Source of the DNA: Oscillospiraceae bacterium
GTDB lineage: Bacteria > Bacillota > Clostridia > Oscillospirales > CAG-272
Assembly: GCA_015063805.1 (NCBI GenBank)
Contig: SVTK01000017.1
Location: 1-61,370, forward strand
Reading direction: 5' to 3'
DNA length: 61,370 bases
In this document: positions 15,884 through 22,436 of the stretch, piece by piece
Position numbering within the stretch: the stretch's first letter is position 1
Layout: each line of letters starts with the position of its first letter
Translations under genes and position numbers: made by a program
Notes under the pieces: generated by a model
The model's input: only the letters and a program-made list of their open reading frames with translations
Told to the model about the DNA's origin: nothing
Database searches by the model: none

Positions 15884-17008
15884 ATGCTCATCGAATTCCG
15901 CTGTTCCAACCACAAATCAATCCGGGAGGAAATCCTCTTCTCCATGCTTGCCGGGGCCGACTCAGCCCATGGGGAGCAGATCCTGCCGGCGGAGGATCTC
16001 CGCCTGCTGCACACCGCAGTGATCTACGGTGCCAACGGATCGGGAAAAAGCAATCTGCTGGATGCCCTGGAGCAGCTTCGCGCCTGGATCCTGGGCCTGC
16101 GCCCTCTGCGCCAAACGCCCCACAAACTGGCAGCAGGAACGCCCAGCCGTTATATCGTCCAGTTCCTTTGGGAAGAAGTACGCTATGTCTTCACCTGCGC
16201 GCTGTGTGGGGAAACGGTCATCGAGGAGTCTCTCCTCGCTTTCCCCGGTGGGCGTCGCACCACCGTTTATACCCGCACCCCGGAAGGACTTCATGTATGC
16301 AGCCGCTTCCGCGACGAGCTTGCCCAAGCCGACCTCTCCCCCTCTGCCCTGCTGGCATCTACTGCAGCGCCCATCCCCCCCATTGCCGCACTTCGCCGCT
16401 TTTTCGGGGAATGTCTTGTCCCCTACCATCTGACCGCACCGGGAGAACGGATGAAGGATGCCCTGAACCTCCTTCGCCGCGATCGGGTCAGAGGTGCGGT
16501 ATTGGCCCTGCTGGATACGCTTGATACCGGAATTGTCGATCTCCGGATCACCGGCCCGGAAGAGGCCCCCCGTGGTGAAACCGTCTACACAGGCTTCTCC
16601 ACCGATCTGCTGGAGGAGGAATCCAGCGGTATCCGACGGATGATCGAATTTCTCTGTCCCTTGGTGGATATGCTCTGCACCCACCGCGTTCTGCTCTGCG
16701 ACGAGCCTGAAGCCCACCTCCATGAGCTACTCCTTCCGCGGCTGATCCGGGGCATTCGCCAGGTCATCCCCGAGTCCCGCTCCCAGCTGATCTTCTCTAC
16801 CCACAGCACGGGCCTCCTGGATCTCGCCCTCTTCCGCCGGGATCAGATCTGGTTCACCGAGCTGCGCACCGAGGATCGCTCCACCGAGCTTTATTCCCTG
16901 GCCGAAATCCGGGGTGTGCACCCCAATGAAAACATCAGACTGGGCTATCTTGCAGGCGAATACGGGGCGGTCCCCCTCTGCCGGGAAGGAGGGAACGGCC
17001 GTGGCTAA
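15884..17008 (+). CDS. AAA15-family ATPase (RloA/AbiLi-like), defence candidate
   Basis: A 374-residue ABC/SMC-like ATPase without a long coiled coil. Walker A GANGSGKS is at 49-56, an ABC-like signature region near EEESSGIRRMI (244-254), Walker B VLLCDEPEAHLH at 269-280 and a switch-type STHSTGLLD at 305-313. The tail RRDQIWF and GYLAGEYGAVP are typical of AAA15 proteins such as RloA, AbiLi and the PARIS ATPase, which sense phage and control a partner toxin. AAAGGAGG precedes the ATG. It overlaps the downstream HEPN gene by eight bases, implying coupled expression. It has its own consensus promoter. The defence role is inferred from family and pairing. Confidence 0.85.
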   Translation: MLIEFRCSNHKSIREEILFSMLAGADSAHGEQILPAEDLRLLHTAVIYGANGSGKSNLLDALEQLRAWILGLRPLRQTPHKLAAGTPSRYIVQFLWEEVRYVFTCALCGETVIEESLLAFPGGRRTTVYTRTPEGLHVCSRFRDELAQADLSPSALLASTAAPIPPIAALRRFFGECLVPYHLTAPGERMKDALNLLRRDRVRGAVLALLDTLDTGIVDLRITGPEEAPRGETVYTGFSTDLLEEESSGIRRMIEFLCPLVDMLCTHRVLLCDEPEAHLHELLLPRLIRGIRQVIPESRSQLIFSTHSTGLLDLALFRRDQIWFTELRTEDRSTELYSLAEIRGVHPNENIRLGYLAGEYGAVPLCREGGNGRG

Positions 17009-17720
17009 CACAACCTACACCCCCTCCCCACGACGGGAAAACAGCCGTGATAAACGCCCCGTCCGCGCAGCGATCAGTTTCACCCTGGCGCAAATCATGG
17101 GTCATTTCACCCAAAACATTGACGCCATCCGTGCCCAGTCCACAGTAGCCGAGGACATGGTACGGGAGGGAAATCGAAGCGAGGCAGAGTTCATCTGGCG
17201 TACCCAAATCCTCTACCTGGTCAGTGCTCTTGACTTCTATATGCACGAACTGACCACCTACGGTATGGTAGCCATGTACCGCCGCCAATGGAAGCGCACC
17301 CCCGATTACGAAAAGATCCGCCTGCCCATCTCCGCCATTGATGAGGGGACGCGGGCATCGGGCTCGTCGGAGTGGCTGGTGGAGTACATCAACGACGCCT
17401 TCGGGCGGGACACCATGACCTCCTACCCCCGCATCAAGGACCAGGCCGACCTGCTGGGCATCGATATCCGCCGATGCATGGAGGAGGCCTTCCCCAATGT
17501 GTCCAAGAAGCACCGGGCCGTAGCCGAGGGAAGCGAGATCCTGGGGGAAATTTCCTCCCGCCGCAACCGCATCGCCCATCAGACCGACCGCGACCCCGAT
17601 AACGCCCGTCAAGCCTCGATCAGCGCACGGTATGTCGCGCAATCCATTTCCCACATAGAGGGGCTTGTCCTCGCTCTGCACCGGGCAGCCGAGGAGAAGG
17701 ACCGCGCCCGCGGCAATTGA
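17001..17720 (+). CDS. RiboL-PSP-HEPN domain protein, candidate RNase effector
   Basis: A 239-residue, mostly helical protein. The catalytic HEPN motif Rx4H is present as RNRIAH (Arg188, His193) inside SSRRNRIAHQTDRD, preceded by the family segment LYLVSALDFYMHEL (71-84). HEPN proteins are metal-independent RNases often used as abortive-infection or toxin effectors. The GTG start at 17001 has a perfect AAGGAGGG ten bases upstream and lies inside the end of the ATPase gene; an earlier in-frame ATG at 16914 would overlap much more. The N-terminal ~25 residues are basic and Pro/Arg-rich. Partnership with the AAA15 ATPase as a sensor-effector pair is inferred. Confidence 0.82.
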   Translation: MANTTYTPSPRRENSRDKRPVRAAISFTLAQIMGHFTQNIDAIRAQSTVAEDMVREGNRSEAEFIWRTQILYLVSALDFYMHELTTYGMVAMYRRQWKRTPDYEKIRLPISAIDEGTRASGSSEWLVEYINDAFGRDTMTSYPRIKDQADLLGIDIRRCMEEAFPNVSKKHRAVAEGSEILGEISSRRNRIAHQTDRDPDNARQASISARYVAQSISHIEGLVLALHRAAEEKDRARGN

Positions 17721-17745
17721 CAAACCGCCCGTTCTTCGGTATAAT
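17717..17745 (+). promoter_or_regulatory. Consensus promoter of the HerA-like gene
   Basis: TTGACA (17717-17722), 17 bp, TATAAT (17740-17745). The -35 box overlaps the stop codon of the HEPN gene, so the HerA gene can be expressed independently. Confidence 0.85.
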
Positions 17746-17774
17746 ATACTTAATCAACACTTCGGAGGTATGCT

Positions 17775-19298
17775 ATGCTCCACGACAACAAAATTCTCAT
17801 GGCGGTGGGTGATCGCCCCGTCTATCTGCTTCCCCACCAGGCCAACCGCCACGGCATGATCGCCGGTGCCAGCGGTACCGGTAAGACCATCACCCTTAAA
17901 GTTATGGCTGAATCCTTCAGTTCTCTTGGTGTCCCGGTATTCCTTGCCGACATCAAAAGTGACCTTGCCGGTATGTGCCTGCCCGGCGAGGATAATGCGG
18001 CCATGCAGGAACGCATTGCCCGCCTCGGCATTGGAGAAAGCTTCCGCTACACCGATTTCCCCACCCGCTTCTGGGATATTTGGGGAGAGTTTGGCCATAC
18101 CGTCAAGACCACCGTCACCGACATGGGGCCCTATCTCCTCGCCCGCCTGCTGGACTTGACCCAGGTGCAGTCGGATGCCCTGCAGGTGATCTTCCGCATT
18201 GCCGACGAGCAGGGACTTCTCCTGCTGGATCTCAAGGATCTGCGCGCCATGGTGCGCTTCGTGGGCGAGAACCGCAAGGATTATGCCAACGAATACGGCA
18301 CGATCGCTCCCCAGACCATCGGAGCCATCCAGCGTTCGCTCCTTGCTCTGGAGGACAGCGGCGGTGACATCTTCTTCGGCGAGCCCGCCCTCGACATTTT
18401 CGACTGGATCCGCACCGATTCCACCGGCCGCGGTTACATCAACATTCTGCACAGCGTCAAGCTGGCGCAGAATCCCACCCTGTATACCACCTTCATGCTG
18501 TGGATGCTCTCCGAGCTTTACGAGCGGATGCCCGAGGCCGGCGACCTGGAGAAGCCCCGCATCGTCTTCTTCTTCGACGAGGCCCATATGCTCTTCACCG
18601 ATGCCCCCAAGGCGCTTCTGCAGAAGGTGGAGCAGATCATCAAGCTCATTCGCTCCAAGGGCGTGGGTATCTACTTCATTTCCCAAAGCCCCTCCGACCT
18701 GCCTGATCCCGTTCTCGCACAGCTGAGCAACCGAGTCCAGCACGCCCTCCGGGCATATACCCCCGCCGAGCAGAAGGCTGTCCGCACCGCCGCCGATACC
18801 TTCCGTCCCAACCCCAACTTTGACACCAAGGATGTGATCACCGAACTCTCCACCGGTGAGGCGCTGGTATCCTTCCTGGACGAAAAAGGTGCTCCCGGCG
18901 TTGTGGAGCGGGCATGGATTCTGCCGCCGCAGAGCAAAATGGGCACCATCACCGACGATGTGCGCAAAAAAGTAATCAACAACAGCGATCTCTTCATCAA
19001 GTACCACCAGGAGATCGACCGGGAATCGGCCTACGAGCTCCTTGCCCGCGACGAGGAGGCCAAGCTGGCCGCTGCCGAGAAGGCGGCGCAAGAGAAGGCC
19101 GAAGCCGAAGCCGCCGCCCTGGCCGAGAAGGAAGCGGCAAAGGCCGCCAAGGAAGCCGAAAAAGCCGCCAAAGCCAAGAAAAAGGAAAAAAGCTTTGTTA
19201 CCAAAGCCGTGGAACGCACCGCCAGCAGTGCCATGAGCGCCATCGGCCGCGAGCTTGGTCGCTCCATCTTCCGCGGGCTCTTCGGCAGCTCGAAATAA
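17775..19298 (+). CDS. DUF853 HerA-like helicase/translocase ATPase
   Basis: 507 residues. Walker A GASGTGKT is at 31-38 and Walker B RIVFFFDEAHML near 262-273, with FISQSPSDLPDPVLAQLSNR as the downstream sensor region, matching the YjgR/DUF853 branch of HerA-FtsK ATPases. Residues about 425-475 are Ala/Glu/Lys-rich and likely coiled coil, followed by a conserved C-terminal SFVTKAVERTASSAMSAIGR segment. These enzymes are hexameric DNA translocases in related families; the cellular role of DUF853 is unclear. GGAGG precedes the ATG at 17775; another ATG lies six bases earlier. It follows the AAA15-HEPN pair but has its own promoter. Confidence 0.9.
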   Translation: MLHDNKILMAVGDRPVYLLPHQANRHGMIAGASGTGKTITLKVMAESFSSLGVPVFLADIKSDLAGMCLPGEDNAAMQERIARLGIGESFRYTDFPTRFWDIWGEFGHTVKTTVTDMGPYLLARLLDLTQVQSDALQVIFRIADEQGLLLLDLKDLRAMVRFVGENRKDYANEYGTIAPQTIGAIQRSLLALEDSGGDIFFGEPALDIFDWIRTDSTGRGYINILHSVKLAQNPTLYTTFMLWMLSELYERMPEAGDLEKPRIVFFFDEAHMLFTDAPKALLQKVEQIIKLIRSKGVGIYFISQSPSDLPDPVLAQLSNRVQHALRAYTPAEQKAVRTAADTFRPNPNFDTKDVITELSTGEALVSFLDEKGAPGVVERAWILPPQSKMGTITDDVRKKVINNSDLFIKYHQEIDRESAYELLARDEEAKLAAAEKAAQEKAEAEAAALAEKEAAKAAKEAEKAAKAKKKEKSFVTKAVERTASSAMSAIGRELGRSIFRGLFGSSK

Positions 19299-19299
19299 A

Positions 19300-19313
19300 T
19301 CACCGCAAAGGAG
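19300..19313 (+). repeat. 14-bp direct repeat, left copy
   Basis: TCACCGCAAAGGAG, including the ribosome-binding site of the gene at 19324. An identical copy lies at 20680-20693. Confidence 0.85.
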
Positions 19314-19323
19314 TGATGCACCA

Positions 19324-20676
19324 ATGCCGCAGCCCAAACCCCTCACTACTAAACGATGCACTTCTCTCCTCAATCGAATCATCTGCACAATTATCCATCT
19401 GCAGCGCACCGAGAACAGCATCATTCTCACCATTGAAGAAATGCACTCCTATCGACGTTCTCTAGTACTGACACAGGCTGAATTTTCCGGGGACCTTTTC
19501 CCATACATCTACATCACCAACTATACCCTTACCCAAGCACAGGAAAACAGTGTCCTCCAGCTTCAAGCCGTTTATGGTACTGACCCTAACGAACACTGCT
19601 TGCGCATTGAATTCGCCCAAGCGTATCTCAAAGATGAAATTTTTTCAGCGATGGAAGTCCCCGAGTTTCAAAATCCGTGGCATTATCTCGCCGCAATTGC
19701 GCGCGAACTGGAAGTCAAAGACGAAAACAAGGTTGCACTAACGCCAAAAGAATCTGCTCTTCTTCCCCTCTGTCGCGCTTTAGTGATGCTGGTCGCATAT
19801 GGAAACTGGCGGGTCGATATTGATTTCGAAGTACTCGCACCGCTCTTCGACGAATTCACCTGGCCTGACCGTGACAAAATCCAACGCCGCCTGACCGGAA
19901 TCGCGAAAGTTAGGTCCACCGACACCGCCCGTCGCTGGCTGTCATGTCTCATCATCGAGTTGATTGATCAAAAGTTTGAACCCGTATGGCGGGAGATTTA
20001 CACCCGTTTGGCCGATTCTCAAGCCGGCCTTCCCCCGCGTACGGCTGAACCGGATGCCTTCCGCCAGCGAATCCGCCAGCAAATCACCGACGGCCTCTAT
20101 GCGCAAGGCTTTCAGGGCGAATATCCCGAATTCCATCGCGCAGATTCTCCGCGAAAAGTGCTACACATTCGCTGTGCAGAGGAATATGACAGAGAAGCAG
20201 AACTATACCGCACACTATTTCTCTGCGGGCGTTCAGCAGACACCACCCCCGATTCCCGCGCTTGGCTGTTCAGCGGTTCTCTTCGTCCGCCGGCAGAAAG
20301 CTTCACTATATGGCTTTCCCCCGATCAACCAGACCTCGATAACCAGCTGCAGAAAATCCCCGGCATTGCTGCCAAGAAGGCTGCCGGCAAAGAACTGTCA
20401 CGCAAAGAAAAAGCCTATTTGACGTTTGGCAATCGACAGGTGGATAGCCGAACGTGCTTTGCACTTGCCTGCTGGCTTGGATTGCTCGCCGGGCTGATTA
20501 TGACCGTGGGTATGATTCTGGTAAGCGTTCTCATATTCGGTCTGTTTTCCGGTTCGTTGGTTGGCCTGCTTGACCCAGTGATAATCCTAATGTACCTGTT
20601 GGCTTTTGCCGCAACCACGATCATCTTTACCGTTTTATTCTATTTCTTTTTTAAGTTTGGTAAGAATCCGCTATAA
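19324..20676 (+). CDS. Unrecognised protein with two C-terminal membrane helices
   Basis: 450 residues, not recognised. Residues 1-375 are soluble and mixed, with a basic linker (AAKKAAGKELSRKEKAYLTF) just before two strongly hydrophobic segments near the C-terminus (CWLGLLAGLIMTVGMILVSV and IILMYLLAFAATTIIFTVLF). The topology suggests a large cytoplasmic domain tethered to the membrane. AAAGGAG lies ten bases before the ATG at 19324. Base composition is clearly lower in GC than the flanking genes, and the gene is framed by a 14-bp direct repeat, consistent with a later insertion. Expression could come from read-through of the HerA gene. Function unknown. Confidence 0.75.
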   Translation: MPQPKPLTTKRCTSLLNRIICTIIHLQRTENSIILTIEEMHSYRRSLVLTQAEFSGDLFPYIYITNYTLTQAQENSVLQLQAVYGTDPNEHCLRIEFAQAYLKDEIFSAMEVPEFQNPWHYLAAIARELEVKDENKVALTPKESALLPLCRALVMLVAYGNWRVDIDFEVLAPLFDEFTWPDRDKIQRRLTGIAKVRSTDTARRWLSCLIIELIDQKFEPVWREIYTRLADSQAGLPPRTAEPDAFRQRIRQQITDGLYAQGFQGEYPEFHRADSPRKVLHIRCAEEYDREAELYRTLFLCGRSADTTPDSRAWLFSGSLRPPAESFTIWLSPDQPDLDNQLQKIPGIAAKKAAGKELSRKEKAYLTFGNRQVDSRTCFALACWLGLLAGLIMTVGMILVSVLIFGLFSGSLVGLLDPVIILMYLLAFAATTIIFTVLFYFFFKFGKNPL

Positions 20677-20679
20677 TAC

Positions 20680-20693
20680 TCACCGCAAAGGAG
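20680..20693 (+). repeat. 14-bp direct repeat, right copy
   Basis: TCACCGCAAAGGAG, identical to 19300-19313, here serving as the ribosome-binding site of the gene at 20701. Confidence 0.85.
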
Positions 20694-20700
20694 AAACCAC

Positions 20701-21465
20701 ATGAAACTTCTGCTCGTTTTGGTGGACGGAATGCGCCCCGATGCACTGGCGGATATCCCCCAGGCACAGCGCATGATGACCGAGTCCACCTATAGCCTGG
20801 ACGTTCGCACCGTCATGCCCTCGGTCACCCTGCCCTGCCATATGTCCCTCTTCCACAGCGTGGATCCCGATCGCCACGGCATCACCACCAACACCTACAC
20901 CCCCCAGGTCCGCCCCATCGCCGGCCTGTGTGAGCAGCTCAAGGCAGCGGGCAAGCAGTGCGCCTTCTTCTACAACTGGCACCAGCTCCGCGACCTCTGC
21001 CGCCCCGGCTCCCTCTCCTACGAGTGCTTTGCTTCAGGCAAGCTCCACACCTGGGAGAAGTCCAACCGAATGCTCACCGATGCCGCCATGGCGCACATCG
21101 CCGAGTATGCCCCCGATTTTGTCTTCCTCTACCTGGGCTGGGTGGATGAAGCAGGCCACGGCTACGGCTGGATGGGCGAGGAGTATATGCGCGCCGTCGG
21201 GAGCTCCTGGGACGACATTGAGCGCATCACCGCCTCTCTTCCCGAGGAATACACTGTCATCGTCACCGCCGACCATGGCGGCCATGGCCGTTCCCACGGC
21301 ACCGATTGCGCCGAGGATATGACCATTCCCCTCTTCCTCAAGGGAGCCCCTTTCATGGCAGGCAAGGTACTGGAGGGTGCAAATATTAAGGACATCGCCC
21401 CCACCGTCGCCGCCCTGCTGGGCGCCGAGCCCGCTCCCGAATGGGAGGGCAGGAATCTGCTGTAA
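20701..21465 (+). CDS. Alkaline-phosphatase-superfamily phosphodiesterase/pyrophosphatase
   Basis: A 254-residue type I phosphodiesterase/nucleotide pyrophosphatase-like enzyme. Metal ligands and nucleophile are visible: VLVDGMRPD (6-14), TVMPSVTLPCH (38-48, nucleophilic Thr), DRHGI, GWVDEAGHGYG (about 147-157) and TADHGGHGRSHG (about 195-206). It lacks a signal peptide, so it is probably cytoplasmic, and is shorter than secreted NPPs. It is likely to hydrolyse a phosphodiester or pyrophosphate bond; the substrate is unknown. AAAGGAG lies at close spacing. Confidence 0.88.
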   Translation: MKLLLVLVDGMRPDALADIPQAQRMMTESTYSLDVRTVMPSVTLPCHMSLFHSVDPDRHGITTNTYTPQVRPIAGLCEQLKAAGKQCAFFYNWHQLRDLCRPGSLSYECFASGKLHTWEKSNRMLTDAAMAHIAEYAPDFVFLYLGWVDEAGHGYGWMGEEYMRAVGSSWDDIERITASLPEEYTVIVTADHGGHGRSHGTDCAEDMTIPLFLKGAPFMAGKVLEGANIKDIAPTVAALLGAEPAPEWEGRNLL

Positions 21466-21505
21466 ACCAACATCCGCGCTTAAATTTGAGAAAGGAGAAA
21501 AACAC

Positions 21506-22018
21506 ATGACGAAATTTTTGGCATTGATTTTCGCCTTGCTCTGCATACTGGCGCTGGCCGGATGTACCTCCGATGCCGATCAGCCCCCCGCGCAGGATTC
21601 CGCTGCCACCTCGGGCAGCGGCGCGCAAACCGAGCAAACCAACGGTGCTACCCCCGCCGACTGGGGCATTACCTTGAAGGCCGAAAATGTCACCCCCACC
21701 GGCTTGACCATCGTATGTGAGCAGTCGGGCGGTGAAAACGTGGCTGAACTGAATACAGGCAGTTATTTTGTCATCCAGGCGCAGAAAGACGGCGTATGGG
21801 TCAACGTGGAATACCTTCCCCAGGAATATGATCTTGCCTGGACCCAAGAGGCATGGGGAATCCTGAAAGACAGCACAACCACTTGGAATGTAAAATGGGG
21901 GAGTCTTTACGGCGAACTTCCTTCCGGCACATACCGCATCGGAAAAGAAATCATGAATTTCAGAGGCACCGGTGACTACGACAAAGCAATGGCCTATGCC
22001 GAATTTGTGATTGAGTAA
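21506..22018 (+). CDS. Lipoprotein with bacterial Ig-like domain
   Basis: A 170-residue predicted lipoprotein: signal peptide ending LALAGC with lipidated Cys20, then an Asp/Ser/Gln/Thr-rich linker (about 21-55). The beta-rich domain carries TPTGLTIVCEQSGGE near its start, GVWVNVEYLPQ, TWNVKWGSLYGELPSGTYRI and a C-terminal AEFVIE. The pattern resembles Firmicute bacterial Ig-like lipoproteins of unknown function. AAAGGAG precedes the ATG at 21506; the longer frame from 21377 overlaps the phosphodiesterase gene. Probably in the same transcript as its neighbours. Confidence 0.8.
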   Translation: MTKFLALIFALLCILALAGCTSDADQPPAQDSAATSGSGAQTEQTNGATPADWGITLKAENVTPTGLTIVCEQSGGENVAELNTGSYFVIQAQKDGVWVNVEYLPQEYDLAWTQEAWGILKDSTTTWNVKWGSLYGELPSGTYRIGKEIMNFRGTGDYDKAMAYAEFVIE

Positions 22019-22045
22019 AATCCATTGCCACGGGAGATCAAATCC

Positions 22046-22252
22046 ATGTACAAATACGAATATGAAACCGTAAGCTGCGATTTCGGCGGCTGGGGTCTCG
22101 GCTCCGGCAACGTCTACTGCATCGAGGACTACCGTTCCGTCATCGACCGGAGAGCCGCAAACGGCTGGCGCTATGTGGGATGCATCCCCACCAAACAGCG
22201 CGGAACCGGCCACACCCAGGAAATGGACCTCATCTTCGAGAAAGAGGTGTAA
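22046..22252 (+). CDS. DUF4177 domain small protein
   Basis: 68 residues starting MYKYEYETV, with a central IDRRAANGWRYVGCIP and MDLIFEKEV at the end, typical of the small one-domain DUF4177 family. GGGAG precedes the ATG. Its function is not established. A terminator follows 18 bp after the stop. Confidence 0.8.
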   Translation: MYKYEYETVSCDFGGWGLGSGNVYCIEDYRSVIDRRAANGWRYVGCIPTKQRGTGHTQEMDLIFEKEV

Positions 22253-22269
22253 TTCCCGCCCAAAAACGA

Positions 22270-22303
22270 AAAAGCCAAGCTGAACATTCAGCTTGGCTTT
22301 TTT
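22270..22303 (+). terminator. Terminator after the DUF4177 gene
   Basis: AAAAGCCAAGCTGA / TCAGCTTGGCTTTT stem with a four-base loop, followed by more T residues. It could work on either strand. Confidence 0.88.
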
Positions 22304-22306
22304 GCC

Positions 22307-22391
22307 GGAAAGCTTTTGGGGATCCCCAAGGGGCTTTTTCTCGGAGCTGGGCTCCCAGCCCCTTGGGTGGGGTCTGGGGCAACGCCCCAAG
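22307..22391. repeat. Dispersed GC-rich extragenic repeat, copy C
   Basis: It contains an 11-bp inverted repeat (CCCAAGGGGCT / AGCCCCTTGGG) and a GGGGCAACGCCCC hairpin. It closely matches the unit at 40950-41022 in order and sequence. No coding potential is evident. Confidence 0.7.
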
Positions 22392-22392
22392 C

Positions 22393-22426
22393 AAACAAAA
22401 AGGGAGGAAGCCGAAGCTTCCTCCCT
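22393..22426 (-). terminator. Terminator of the hydrogenase operon
   Basis: An 11-bp stem (22401-22411 with 22416-22426) closed by a TTCG tetraloop on the minus strand and followed by TTTTTGTTTG, just after hydA. Confidence 0.92.
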
Positions 22427-22436
22427 GAAGTTTTTC

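Noticed and set aside
17775-19298. HerA-type ATPase as a certain defence gene
   Set aside because: It matches the DUF853/YjgR branch, which is widespread outside defence loci, and it has its own promoter. Kept only as a neighbour.
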